The notes under the pieces are model-generated. The model was not told the DNA's origin. It searched no databases and saw only the letters and a program-made list of their open reading frames with translations. A program made the translations under genes and the position numbers. Shown here piece by piece: positions 33,393-42,721 of a stretch of 64,000 nt of DNA (within the stretch, counting starts at the first letter, position 1; every line of letters starts with the position of its first letter). Source of the stretch: CAZYFH01 sp965249175 (GTDB lineage: Bacteria > Acidobacteriota > Vicinamibacteria > Vicinamibacterales > UBA8438); NCBI GenBank assembly GCA_965249175.1, contig OZ252227.1, positions 3,410,001-3,474,000 on the forward strand, read 5' to 3'.

Positions 33393-36047
33393 GGTGAGGT
33401 CTACCGCGCCCGCGATACCAAGCTCGGCCGCGACGTGGCGCTCAAGGTCTTACCGGACACCTTCGCCAGCGACCCCGAGCGGCTCGGACGCTTCCAGCGA
33501 GAAGCCAAGGTCCTCGCGTCTCTGAACCACCCGAACATCGGTAGCATCTACGGGTTTGAGGAAGACGAGGCCGAGGGCACGCAGGCTCTGGTCCTCGAGC
33601 TCATTGAAGGGCCGACGCTGGCAGACCGTATCGCGCAGGGAGCGATTCCGCTCGACGAGGCGCTTCCGATTGCCCGGCAGATCGCGGAAGCCCTCGAGGC
33701 GGCGCACGAGCAGGGCATCATCCACCGCGACCTGAAGCCGGCCAACGTGAAGGTGAAAGACGACGGTACGGTCAAGGTGCTCGACTTCGGCCTCGCCAAG
33801 GCGCTCGACCCGTCGTACGTAGCGCAGGGCTTCAGCCCCGCCAGCGCCTCGCCGACCATCTCCCTAACCGTAGCGGCGACGCAGATGGGAATGGTCATCG
33901 GGACGGCAGCGTATATGTCCCCGGAGCAGGCACGTGGGAAGCCGGTCGACAAGCGCGCCGACATCTGGGCCTTCGGCGTCGTCCTCCACGAGATGCTCAC
34001 CGGCGCGCGTCCGTTCCAGGGCGAGGACGTGTCCCTCACGCTCGCGTCGGTGATGAAGTCCGATGTCGATCCGAACGCTGTCACCGGATGTGCCCGCGAC
34101 GGTGCGGACAGTCCTGAGACGATGCCTGAAGAAGGACCCGAGCCAACGCATACGCGACGTCGGCGATGTACGTCTGGCGATGGCAGGCGCGTTCGAGACG
34201 ACTGTCGCCACGCCGTCCGAAACATCTGCCTCACCGCCGACCCGGTTCTGGCAGCTGCCCACGTCCGCGCTCGGCATTCCGCTGGTGGCCGTCCTTGCCA
34301 CCGGAGTCGCCGTCTGGGGCCTCACGCGGCCTGACGTTGTCCCGGCGGATGTAATGCGGTTCGTCATTCCGCCGCCCGACGGCGCCCCGTTCGACTTCGG
34401 CGCCCTGTTTCCGGACCTTGCGATCTCCGCCGATGGCACCCACGTCGTCTACCAGTCCCGTGCTCCGGGGAGTGAGCCGCAGCTCCACCTGCGGATGATC
34501 GACCAGCTCGGTGGCACGCCCCTGCGTGGCGCGGAGGGAGGTATTGGCCCCTTTTTTTTCCCGAAGGCGAGTGGGTTGGCTTTGTCCACGACGGCGCCCG
34601 CACGGTCCTCCAAAAGGTGTCGATCGACGGCGGACCGCCGGTGACGCTGTCCGACCTGCCGGCCGCCATGGCGGGCGCCAGCTGGGGAGCGGACGACCAG
34701 ATCATCGTCGGCACGTTGGGGGGCGGCCTGTTCCGGGTGCCGGGCGGTGGCGGTGAACCCAAAGCCCTCACGAGCCCCGAGGCCGATCAGGGCGAACTGG
34801 GCCACTATTGGCCGAGCGTCATCCCGAGCCGTCAGGCCGTGCTGTTCGGGATCGACATCGGTGACGGGCCGAGCGCGGAGCAGCTCGCCCTCCTCGCACT
34901 TGAGACGGGGGAGGTGACGCGGCTCGGTCTGGTCGGAAGCAACCCGCGCTACGCGTCGACGGGTCATCTCGTGTACGCCGTCGATGATGGGTCGGTACGC
35001 GCGGCCCCGTTCGACGCCGAGCGCCTCGAGGTGACAGGGAACCCGGTGCCGCTGCTCGAGGGCGTCGTGGTGAAGAGCACGGGCGCCGCGAACTTCGACA
35101 TAGCCGACAACGGGCGACTGGTGTATGCGTCCGGGATTGCGAGTGGCGAGCGGTCCCTGGCGTGGGTGGATCGGGAGGGCCGCACGGAACCGATCGGCGT
35201 CCCGCGACGCCAGTACGTCTACGCCCGCCTTTCACCCGACGGCACGCGGGTGGCCCTCGACTCCCGGACCGAAGAGACCGACCTCTGGACCTGGGACTTC
35301 GCGCGTGGCACGCTCCAGCCGCTGACCGTCGGTTCGGGCCGCCAGACGGGGCAGGTCTGGCACCCGGACGGCGCACGGATCGCGTTCCGCGGAGCCATGG
35401 GTGGTGTCGAGGGGCTCTACTGGCAGGCGGCGGACGGGTCTGGAACCGCGGAACGGCTCGCGGAGGGCTCATACTTCCCGACCGCGTTCACACCGGACGG
35501 CACGCGGCTGCTGTTCCATCAGCCGTCCACCACCCCTCCCCGCAACGTCGGCATGGTGAGTCTCGACGGCGAGCGGCGCGTCGAGCTGCTCCTGGACGAA
35601 CCGTTCAGCGAGCAGAACGCCGAGATCTCACCCGATGGCCGCTGGCTCGCCTACCAGTCGAACGAATCGGGGCAGACCGAGATCTACGTTCGACCGTTCC
35701 CGGACGTCGATGCCGCCCGCGAGCAGGTGTCGACCGATGGAGGAACCCGGCCGCTCTGGTCCCGCGACGGCCGCGAGCTGTTCTACTGGGTGGACCCCGG
35801 CGCCATCATGGCCGTGCCGGTGGACGCCGGAACCGACTTCACGGCCGGCAGGCCCGAAGTGGCCGTTCAAGGGACACTCTTCGCTCCTGGTGTCGCCGGA
35901 CGTTTCTACGATGCATCGCCGGACGGTGACCGCTTCCTCGTGATCACCGAGGCTAACGACACGGACGTGGATGGAGCGGCCCCGGCGCAGATCACGGTCG
36001 TCCTCAATTGGCATCACGAGCTGTTGGAACGGGTGCCGGTCGACTGA
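33393..36047 (+). pseudogene. Ser/Thr kinase-propeller gene, 5' truncated and frameshifted
   Basis: Homology to the kinase family starts abruptly at GEVYRARD; the glycine loop and the native start are gone and an in-frame TAG stands just before. The next GTG (33435) would start inside the catalytic-lysine strand. HRDLKPANVK, DFG and SPEQARGK are present. Near 34065-34085 the frame changes (SDVDPNA continues as SPDVPATVRTVLRRCL in the next frame), and at an eight-T run (34552-34559) it changes back: GGIGPFFF continues as PEGEWVGF. The propeller with PD40 repeats (SPDGRWLAYQSNESG) then runs intact to the stop. The two shifts compensate each other in register, so sequencing errors are possible for them, but the truncation is real in this assembly. 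Confidence 0.8.
33819..33842 (+). repeat. Palindromic repeat embedded in kinase coding sequence, copy 1
   Basis: 24 bases (GTAGCGCAGGGCTTCAGCCCCGCC apart from its length limit: core GGGCTTCAGCCCC) encode VAQGFSPA within the activation segment. It matches the copy at 42136 at 22 of 24 positions. Confidence 0.65.
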
Positions 36048-36073
36048 GCCGACGGCCCAAGTCATCGCGGCGC

Positions 36074-36094
36074 ATCACTGATCACTGATCACTG
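36074..36094. repeat. Tandem heptamer repeat
   Basis: Three exact copies of ATCACTG, creating two TGATCA palindromes, between the kinase pseudogene and the Phd-like antitoxin gene. Confidence 0.7.
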
Positions 36095-36115
36095 ACGACG
36101 CACGCCGCTTCCTAC

Positions 36116-36367
36116 ATGCGACACAATGTGTGCGTGAAGACGATCACCATCCGCGAGTTACATCTGGCAAACGGAAAGTGGGTGCGGCACGCCGCACAGG
36201 AACCGGTGATGGTCACCGATCGTGGCCGTGAAGTTGCCGCACTCCAGCCACTGGATTTTTCACAGCTCGGCCGGCCCCTGCCGGACCGCGAAAAGCGGAT
36301 CCGCAAGCGGTCCCGTCTGTCCACCGATTCGGCGACCTATCAGGCAGAGATGCGAGACCGAGGCTGA
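36116..36367 (+). CDS. Phd/YefM-type antitoxin
   Basis: 83 residues; GTG 36134 (VKTITIRELHLANGKWVRHA) is an alternative start closer to the conserved domain. The segment TITIRELHLANGKWVRHAA and VMVTDRGREVAALQPL is the Phd/YefM fold that binds operator DNA. The C-terminal basic tail would contact the toxin. The stop overlaps the start of the PIN gene remnant (TGATG). With its toxin broken, the antitoxin may be an orphan. Confidence 0.8.
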   Translation: MRHNVCVKTITIRELHLANGKWVRHAAQEPVMVTDRGREVAALQPLDFSQLGRPLPDREKRIRKRSRLSTDSATYQAEMRDRG

Positions 36368-36587
36368 TGTACTTCGACGCGGCCTACACCCCGTGACGAC
36401 CGACCTGGTGCGCAACGCCTGCGATCGGGTGCGACGACTACCGGTCACCACGTTTCTGCGCACCGGCGACGCGCTCCACCTCGCGTGCGCCCGTGCGTTC
36501 CGGTTCAACGAGATCTACACGAGCGACCGCCACATGCTGGCGGGAGCGACCCATTTTGGGCTCACTGGCGTGAACCTGCTGGACTGA
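36367..36587 (+). pseudogene. PIN-domain toxin with internal deletion
   Basis: The ATG at 36367 begins MYFDAAY, the usual first strand of a PIN toxin with its first acidic residue, but a stop follows after nine codons. From 36393, in another frame, the ORF VTTDLVRNACDRV to LRTGDALHLACARAF, IYTSDRHMLAGA and FGLTGVNLLD is the normal PIN C-terminus with its last aspartates. About 60-70 residues of the middle are missing and the frame is lost, so the nuclease is dead. Confidence 0.8.
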
Positions 36588-36621
36588 GTCGAACGGTTGG
36601 AGCGGCGGTCACCGTCACCGC

Positions 36622-38115
36622 ATGACGCAACCGGAGACCGATCCGACGCCCGGAACACCTCCGTTCGACGGCTCGGTGCCGACGGCCCCGCAGGAGATCG
36701 CGGATCGCAAGCCCGGCGTCGCGGTCGCCCGTCTGGCGGTGGTCATCCTCGTCGGAACCGCGCTCTGGTTCGTCCCGATCCCATCTGGCGTCCAGCCCCG
36801 GGCATGGCATCTATTGGCCGTCTTCATCGCCACGATGGTGGGGATCATCCTCCGTCCCATCCCCATGGGTGCCGTGGCGTTCGTGGCGGCGGCCTTCGCG
36901 GTGCTCTCCGGCACTTTGACAATCGCCGAAGCGACCGCCGGCTTCGGCAGCACCGTGGTCTGGTTGGTGGTGGCCGCGTTCTTCATCGCCACCGCCTTCA
37001 TCAAGACGGGGCTCGGGATCCGCATCGCCTACCACTTCATGCGAGTCCTCGGCAAAAGCAGCCTCGGGCTCGCGTACGGGCTCGTCGCGACCGACCTCGT
37101 GCTGGCGCCGGCGATCCCCAGCAACACGGCTCGCGCCGGCGGTGTTATCTACCCCATCCTCAAGTCGCTTTGCACCTCACTTGGCAGCGATGCCGCGCAG
37201 GGCACCGAGCGCCGGATCGCCAGCTTCCTCACCTTCACCGCGTACCAGGGCGTCGTCGTGACCAGCACCATGTTCCTCACTGCCATGGCGGCGAATCCCC
37301 TCGCCGCGGAGCTCGCAGCACAACAGGGCGTGGAGATCAGCTGGTCGCTCTGGGCGCTTGCCGCGTCGGTCCCGGGGGCGCTGAGCCTCCTGCTCGTGCC
37401 GCTCCTGATCTTCCGGCTCTATCCCCCGGAGATCACCACAACGCCCGAGGCCCCGGAGTTGGCCCGGGAACGGCTCCGGCAGATGGGAGCCATGACGCGG
37501 GACGAGCGGATCCTCCTGACGGTCTTCGTCCTCCTCCTGGGCCTCTGGATCTTCGGTGACGTCCTCGGGGTCCACACGACGGCCACGGCGATGGCCGGCG
37601 TCGGCGCGATGCTGGCCACCGGCGCCTTGCGGTGGGACGACATCCTCAACGAGCGGGGCGCCTGGGACACCCTGATCTGGTTCGCCGTGTTGGTGATGAT
37701 GGCCACCCAGCTCGGCGAGCTGGGCCTGCTTGACTGGTTCAGTGACCGGGTGTCGGGTGTGCTCCCGGACGGACACTGGATTCCGGCCTTTCTGAGCCTG
37801 AGCCTGATCTACTTCTACGCCCACTACTTCTTCGCCTCCAATACCGCCCATGTGAGCGCGATGTACGCGCCCTTCCTCGTGCTCGCGCTGGCGGTCGGAA
37901 CGCCGCCACTCTTGGCGGCGCTGGTCCTTGCCTTCATGAGCAACCTCTGCGCGTCGATGACCCACTACGGCACCGCACCCGCGCCCATCCTCTTCGGATC
38001 GGGGAACGTCGAGATTGGCACCTGGTGGAGGCTCGGTGCCCTCATCAGCGTGGTGAACCTCGCGATCTGGCTGGGTGTCGGGAGCCTCTGGTGGAAACTC
38101 CTGGGACTGTGGTGA
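36622..38115 (+). CDS. DASS-family (SLC13-like) anion transporter
   Basis: 497 residues with about eleven to twelve membrane helices after a 35-residue soluble N-terminus. Two Ser-Asn-Thr motifs, IPSNTARAGG at 167-169 and FASNTAHVSAM in the second half, are the sodium and substrate clamps of the divalent-anion:sodium symporter family. Closest in pattern to the plastid-type 2-oxoglutarate/malate and bacterial YbhI/TtdT-like members, so the substrate is probably a dicarboxylate or tricarboxylate. Inner membrane. The stop overlaps the start of the SNF2 gene by four bases (GTGA), an odd pairing of transporter and helicase. Confidence 0.9.
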   Translation: MTQPETDPTPGTPPFDGSVPTAPQEIADRKPGVAVARLAVVILVGTALWFVPIPSGVQPRAWHLLAVFIATMVGIILRPIPMGAVAFVAAAFAVLSGTLTIAEATAGFGSTVVWLVVAAFFIATAFIKTGLGIRIAYHFMRVLGKSSLGLAYGLVATDLVLAPAIPSNTARAGGVIYPILKSLCTSLGSDAAQGTERRIASFLTFTAYQGVVVTSTMFLTAMAANPLAAELAAQQGVEISWSLWALAASVPGALSLLLVPLLIFRLYPPEITTTPEAPELARERLRQMGAMTRDERILLTVFVLLLGLWIFGDVLGVHTTATAMAGVGAMLATGALRWDDILNERGAWDTLIWFAVLVMMATQLGELGLLDWFSDRVSGVLPDGHWIPAFLSLSLIYFYAHYFFASNTAHVSAMYAPFLVLALAVGTPPLLAALVLAFMSNLCASMTHYGTAPAPILFGSGNVEIGTWWRLGALISVVNLAIWLGVGSLWWKLLGLW

Positions 38116-40841
38116 TCTCGACGCGCGCCCCCGACGCCCACGGCACGCTTCTTTGCGGATTGACCCCGAGCGGCCGCATCGATGTTCATCCCGGCTCGCC
38201 GGATGATGGTCCTGGGTTGTCCACCGCTGTGCAGCAGCGCATCCTCCGGGCGTTCGACATCGGTCGCGGGCACGGGGTGCTCAACTTGGGCGCGCGAGAG
38301 CTGAAGACGGAGCTCCACCCGACGCTGGCTTACTGGCGTGACATCGGGACGTCTGTCGTGGCCAGGGTCTGCGGTGCGTTGGATCCGACCGATCCGAGGT
38401 CGCTGGTCGTGCCCGAACCCGCCCCGGACGAGCTCGCGGCGTTCACCCAGGCGGCCCCTCCCATGCCGGGCGCCGAGCTGATCACGCCCTCGATGCTCGG
38501 CGAGGTGTGGTCCGACATCGGGACGGCCCTGACCACCGAGGCCGCCCGGTTCGCGGATGGGGTCCAGGGATACCTGAAGAAGCAGAGCTCGGTCTGGCAT
38601 GTGGTCGGCCGCGTCTGTTTGCACCTGGCCGAGCACACGCGCAACCCGGAGTATCCCTTCGCGTTCATCGCGACCTATGTGCACAAGGTCTCGAGACACG
38701 CCAAGCCCCAACACCTGCCCCTCGGCCGAGCGCTGAAGGATTACGCCGGGGCGAAGAACCGTCAGAAGCTCCTCGCGCTGCTCTCTCCCCTGTCGCGCGC
38801 GGCCGAGCAGAGCGCGTTCATTCGCGAGTTGGTCGAGTCCGGTGACATCTACCACCCGTTGTCCTGGTCGCCCAGGGAGGCCCATCGCTTCCTCTGCGAG
38901 ATCGCCGCGTACGAGCAGGCCGGCCTGGTCGTGCGCATGCCCGACTGGTGGAGCGCCAAGCGCCGCCCCCGTCCCACGGTCTCTGTCTCGGTGGGTGGCA
39001 AGGCGCCATCGACTCTGGGACTGGACGCGCTCCTGGACTTCGACGTGTCGCTGACCCTCGACGGGGAGCACCTGTCAAAGAAGGAGGTCGAGACCCTGCT
39101 CGCTGCCACCGATGGCCTGATGCTGATCAAGGGCAAATGGGTCGAGGTCGACAGGGACAAGCTCGACGAGGTGCTCGATCAGTGGCGTGACGTTCAGAAG
39201 CGAGCCCAGGCGGGTGACGTCAGCTTCGGCGAGGCGATGCGCATGCTGGCCGGCGCGCAGCTCGACGGCGGCGACGCGGACACCGAGGAGGACGCTCGGC
39301 CGGAGTGGTCGGAGGTCGTCGCCGGAAAATGGCTGTCGTCGAAGCTCGACGCAATGCGCTCGCCCGAGCTGCGGGCCGAGATCGACGCGAACGCCGGGCT
39401 GCGGACCGAGCTTCGCCCGTATCAGAAGATCGGCGTGCAGTGGCTGTGGACGCTGCGCGGCCTGGAGCTCGGCGGCTGTCTGGCCGACGACATGGGCCTC
39501 GGCAAGACCATCCAGGTGCTCGGCGTGCTGTCGGTGAGCCGGCGCAACAAGGAGCACGGTACCGACCTGCTGGTGGTGCCGGCCTCGCTCGTGGACAACT
39601 GGCGCCTGGAGATCGAGCGTTTCGCCCCTGAGTTGAAGGTGCTCATCGCCCATCCGTCCCAGATCCCCTCGCCCGAGCTCAAGAAGCTGTCGAAGAAGAA
39701 GGTGGATGCCCACGACGCGGTCATCACGACCTACGGCACCGTCATGCGGACCGAGTGGATGCGAACGCGTGCCTGGCGAAACGTGATCCTCGACGAAGCC
39801 CAGGCCATCAAGAACCCCGGCGCCAAACAGACCAAGGCCGTCAAAGCTCTGGACTCGAGGTGGCGCCTGGCCCTCACCGGCACGCCGGTGGAGAATCGCC
39901 TCGGCGACCTGTGGTCGATCTTCGACTTCCTGAACCCGGGGCTGCTGGGCTCAGCCAAGGCCTTCAATGGCCTGTGCAAGTCCATGGCGTCGGGCGAGCA
40001 GGGAGGCTACGCCCCGCTGCGCAGGCTGGTGCAGCCGTACATCCTACGGAGGCTCAAGACCGACACGCGTGTCATCGACGATCTTCCCGACAAGACCGAG
40101 GTCATTGCCTACTGCCTGCTGAGCAAGCGCCAGGCCGCCCTGTATCAACAATCAGTCGAAGAGATGAAGCAGGCCATCTCGGAGCTCGACGGCATCGAGC
40201 GACGCGGCGTCGTCCTGGCCTTTCTGCTGCGCTTCAAGCAGATCTGCAATCATCCCTCCCAGTGGCTGGGCGACGGGAGCTACGAAGCCGACGACAGTGG
40301 CAAGCTCGCACGGCTACGCGAGCTCGGCGAGTCGATCGCCACGCGCCAGGACAAGGTGCTCGTGTTTACCCAGTTTCGCGAGATGACTGAGCCGCTGGCC
40401 GGCTTTCTGGCCACGGTCTTCGGCCGGAGCGGCCTCGTGTTGCACGGCGGCACGCCGGTCAAGAAGCGACAAGGTCTGGTCAGAAGCTTCCAGGAGGATG
40501 ACAGACTGCCGTTCATGGTGCTGTCACTCAAAGCCGGGGGCACCGGGCTCAACCTGACCACGGGCTCCCACGTCATCCACTTCGATCGGTGGTGGAACCC
40601 GGCGGTCGAGAACCAGGCCACGGACCGCGCGTTTCGCATCGGCCAGAAAAAGAACGTGCTCGTTCACAAGTTCGTTTGCCGCGGCACGGTGGAGGAGCGG
40701 ATCGACGCGCTGATCACTGGAAAGCAGAAGCTCTCCGACGAGGTCCTCTCTGGCGGCGCGGAGTCGGCCTTGACCGAGATGAGCAACGAAGAGTTGATCT
40801 CGATGGTCTCGCTCGATCTGAGCAGCGCTGTGGAGGGATAG
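38112..40841 (+). CDS. SNF2-family helicase/ATPase
   Basis: 909 residues from GTG 38112 (GTG 38109 is equally possible); a longer frame from 38025 only reads through the transporter gene. A 430-residue N-terminal region without recognised motifs precedes a SNF2 ATPase: ADDMGLGKTIQVLG (Walker A about residue 460), VVPASLVDNWRLEIERF, DEAQAIKN (about 560), LTGTPVENRLGDLWSIFDFL, then helicase C with VLVFTQFREM, LKAGGTGLNLT, DRWWNPAVENQATDRAFRIGQ. Family members translocate on double-stranded DNA and remodel nucleoprotein complexes. The SWIM-domain gene 46 bases downstream is its usual genomic partner. Cytoplasmic. Confidence 0.92.
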   Translation: MISTRAPDAHGTLLCGLTPSGRIDVHPGSPDDGPGLSTAVQQRILRAFDIGRGHGVLNLGARELKTELHPTLAYWRDIGTSVVARVCGALDPTDPRSLVVPEPAPDELAAFTQAAPPMPGAELITPSMLGEVWSDIGTALTTEAARFADGVQGYLKKQSSVWHVVGRVCLHLAEHTRNPEYPFAFIATYVHKVSRHAKPQHLPLGRALKDYAGAKNRQKLLALLSPLSRAAEQSAFIRELVESGDIYHPLSWSPREAHRFLCEIAAYEQAGLVVRMPDWWSAKRRPRPTVSVSVGGKAPSTLGLDALLDFDVSLTLDGEHLSKKEVETLLAATDGLMLIKGKWVEVDRDKLDEVLDQWRDVQKRAQAGDVSFGEAMRMLAGAQLDGGDADTEEDARPEWSEVVAGKWLSSKLDAMRSPELRAEIDANAGLRTELRPYQKIGVQWLWTLRGLELGGCLADDMGLGKTIQVLGVLSVSRRNKEHGTDLLVVPASLVDNWRLEIERFAPELKVLIAHPSQIPSPELKKLSKKKVDAHDAVITTYGTVMRTEWMRTRAWRNVILDEAQAIKNPGAKQTKAVKALDSRWRLALTGTPVENRLGDLWSIFDFLNPGLLGSAKAFNGLCKSMASGEQGGYAPLRRLVQPYILRRLKTDTRVIDDLPDKTEVIAYCLLSKRQAALYQQSVEEMKQAISELDGIERRGVVLAFLLRFKQICNHPSQWLGDGSYEADDSGKLARLRELGESIATRQDKVLVFTQFREMTEPLAGFLATVFGRSGLVLHGGTPVKKRQGLVRSFQEDDRLPFMVLSLKAGGTGLNLTTGSHVIHFDRWWNPAVENQATDRAFRIGQKKNVLVHKFVCRGTVEERIDALITGKQKLSDEVLSGGAESALTEMSNEELISMVSLDLSSAVEG

Positions 40842-40887
40842 AACATGCGGATACGCGCTCGTCACAAGAGGGACCCGCGGTAGGCCC

Positions 40888-41838
40888 ATGGGCCGGTACT
40901 CGTACGAGGACCGGTACCCCTATATCTCGGTGGCACGCCGCCGCGCTCAGGCCGCGCACCGGATCACCAAGATGAAACGGGCCGGTCGGGAAGTGTCACC
41001 GGTCGCGATCGCGCGCCGCACGATCGCAGCCACCTTCTGGGGCGACGCGTGGTGCAGGAACCTCGAGTCGTACAGTGACTACGCGAACCGTCTGCCGCGC
41101 GGCCGGACGTACGTGCGCCACGGATCGGTGATCGACCTGCAGATCGAGGCCGGACGAGTGCGCGCGCTCGTCAGCGGATCGGACATCTACCACGTGGACA
41201 TCAGAATCAAGCCCCTCGCGAGGCGGCGATGGACCGGCATCAAGGGCCAGTGCGCGGGGCGGATCGACTCGCTGGTCGAGCTCCTGCAGGGTTCCATCTC
41301 CACGAGTGTGATGGAGGTCGTCACCCGCCGGGGAGAGGGGCTGTTCCCGGCCCCGCGAGAGATCTCGCTGGGGTGTTCGTGCCCTGATTGGGCGACCATG
41401 TGCAAGCACGTGGCGGCCACGCTCTACGGCGTCGGTGCGCGTCTCGACCACGTGCCGGAGCTGCTGTTCACCCTGCGCGGCGTCGACCCCGCCGAGATGG
41501 TGGAGGCCGCCGTCGATCGGCCACCGCCAGGAGTCAGGTCTCGGAGAGGCAGGGTGCTCGAATCCAACGAGCTGTCGTCGGTGTTCGGCATCGACATTGA
41601 CATCGACATCGACAAGGACGAGGCATCCGCGTCAGACGTCGCAGTGCCGGCCAGGCGCCGTCGCCCAGCCGGGCGCACGAAAAAGCAGTCGGCCAAACGC
41701 GCCGCTGCCGTCGGAAGGCCACCGGCCACGAAGTCGTCCAGAAAGGCGAAGGCGAAGGCGGCGACAACGAAGGCCGCCAAGAAGAAGACGAAGAAACGCA
41801 CGATCACGAAGAAAGCCGCGGCGAAGCGGCCCGTATAA
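40888..41838 (+). CDS. SWIM zinc-finger protein with lysine-rich tail
   Basis: 316 residues. A SWIM domain C163-S-C165 followed by six residues, C172-K-H174 (CSCPDWATMCKH) is centred in the protein and binds one zinc. The N-terminal half (WGDAWCRNLESYSDYANRLPRGRTYVRHG) is typical of proteins encoded beside bacterial SNF2 ATPases. From about residue 250 the chain is Lys/Arg/Ala-rich (KAKAKAATTKAAKKKTKKRT), like histone H1 or bacterial Hc1 tails, after a DIDIDIDKDE acidic stretch. It should bind DNA non-specifically and tether the helicase (inference). Confidence 0.88.
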   Translation: MGRYSYEDRYPYISVARRRAQAAHRITKMKRAGREVSPVAIARRTIAATFWGDAWCRNLESYSDYANRLPRGRTYVRHGSVIDLQIEAGRVRALVSGSDIYHVDIRIKPLARRRWTGIKGQCAGRIDSLVELLQGSISTSVMEVVTRRGEGLFPAPREISLGCSCPDWATMCKHVAATLYGVGARLDHVPELLFTLRGVDPAEMVEAAVDRPPPGVRSRRGRVLESNELSSVFGIDIDIDIDKDEASASDVAVPARRRRPAGRTKKQSAKRAAAVGRPPATKSSRKAKAKAATTKAAKKKTKKRTITKKAAAKRPV

Positions 41839-41839
41839 T
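41834..41839 (+). promoter_or_regulatory. Candidate -10 box overlapping SWIM gene stop
   Basis: TATAAT in CCCGTATAATTCGG includes the TAA stop of the SWIM gene and lies 20 bases before the truncated kinase ATG. Confidence 0.4.
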
Positions 41840-41859
41840 TCGGCGACGCTCGAAAAGGC

Positions 41860-42546
41860 ATGCCTCTCAGTCCCGGCACCCGCCTCGGCGTCTACGAAGT
41901 TGCCGAGAAGATCGGCGAAGGCGGGATGGGTGAGGTTTACCGCGCACGCGACACCAAGCTCGACCGCGACGTGGCGCTCAAGGTCCTGCCCGACCTGTTC
42001 GCGAACGACCCCGAACGCCTTGGCCGCTTCCAGCGAGAAGCCAAGGTCCTCGCCTCGCTGAACCACCCGAACATCGGCAGCATCTATGGACTCGAGGAAG
42101 CCGAGCCGTCACCGCAAGAGGGTGAACCGTCGGACGTAGCGCGGGGCTTTAGCCCCGCCGTGCGGGCGCTCGTCCTCGAGCTCATCGAAGGACCGACGCT
42201 GGCTGACCTCATCGGCCAAGGGCCGATGACAATCGAAGACGCCCTCCCAATTGGTAGACAGATGGCCGAAGCCCTCGAAGCGGCACACGAGCAGGGCATC
42301 ATTCATCGCGACCTGAATGAACCAGAGCTAGCCCTTCAGCACTTCGACCAGCTGCTCACCCTTAGTGGCGTCTCGTCCGCCGTGCGCGCAGCAATCCTCA
42401 GCAACACTGGGCTGGAGCTCCTCAAGCTGGATCGCCGACAAGAAGCTCAGGATTCGCTGAAGCGGGCGACCGAACCGGCTCCCGATCTCGAGGAACCGCG
42501 GCACAACCTTCAGGAGTGGCTGGACGAGAAGTTTCCCAAGGAATAG
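41860..42546 (+). CDS. Truncated Ser/Thr kinase N-lobe fused to helical tail
   Basis: 228 residues. Residues 1-152 are a normal kinase start: glycine loop GEGGMG at 19-24, K41, and HRD at 149-151. Immediately after HRDL the sequence changes to NEPELALQHFDQLLTLSG and continues as about 75 residues of TPR-like helices (AILSNTGLELLKLDRRQEAQ). The catalytic-loop Asn, the DFG motif, the activation segment and the whole C-lobe are absent, so it cannot phosphorylate. Residues 92-101 (DVARGFSPAV) come from an embedded palindromic repeat. A deletion between a kinase gene and the end of another TPR-containing gene explains it best. The frame is open, so it may still be translated. Confidence 0.75.
   Translation: MPLSPGTRLGVYEVAEKIGEGGMGEVYRARDTKLDRDVALKVLPDLFANDPERLGRFQREAKVLASLNHPNIGSIYGLEEAEPSPQEGEPSDVARGFSPAVRALVLELIEGPTLADLIGQGPMTIEDALPIGRQMAEALEAAHEQGIIHRDLNEPELALQHFDQLLTLSGVSSAVRAAILSNTGLELLKLDRRQEAQDSLKRATEPAPDLEEPRHNLQEWLDEKFPKE
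42136..42159 (+). repeat. Palindromic repeat embedded in kinase coding sequence, copy 2
   Basis: 24 bases with core GGGGCTTTAGCCCC, encoding VARGFSPA in the same frame phase as the copy at 33819 but at a different place in the kinase fold. Confidence 0.65.
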
Positions 42547-42721
42547 GACTCTTCGAACTCCTGGGCCGAGCCCAGCGTAATACCGCGCTGACACCGCCCA
42601 GCCCACTATTCACTGAGTTGAGCAGCGCCGCCGAGCGTCCAGACCCGCGCCGCGCGCTGCGGCGTGCGGCACGCGGCGGGCGCATCGCACGGCACAAACC
42701 CTGCCCTTTTGTGGATGACGT

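Noticed and set aside
41600..41640. GACATCGACATCGACATCGAC-like repeat as a possible CRISPR or tandem element
   Set aside because: It is a short codon repeat (Asp-Ile) inside the SWIM gene, with no spacers.
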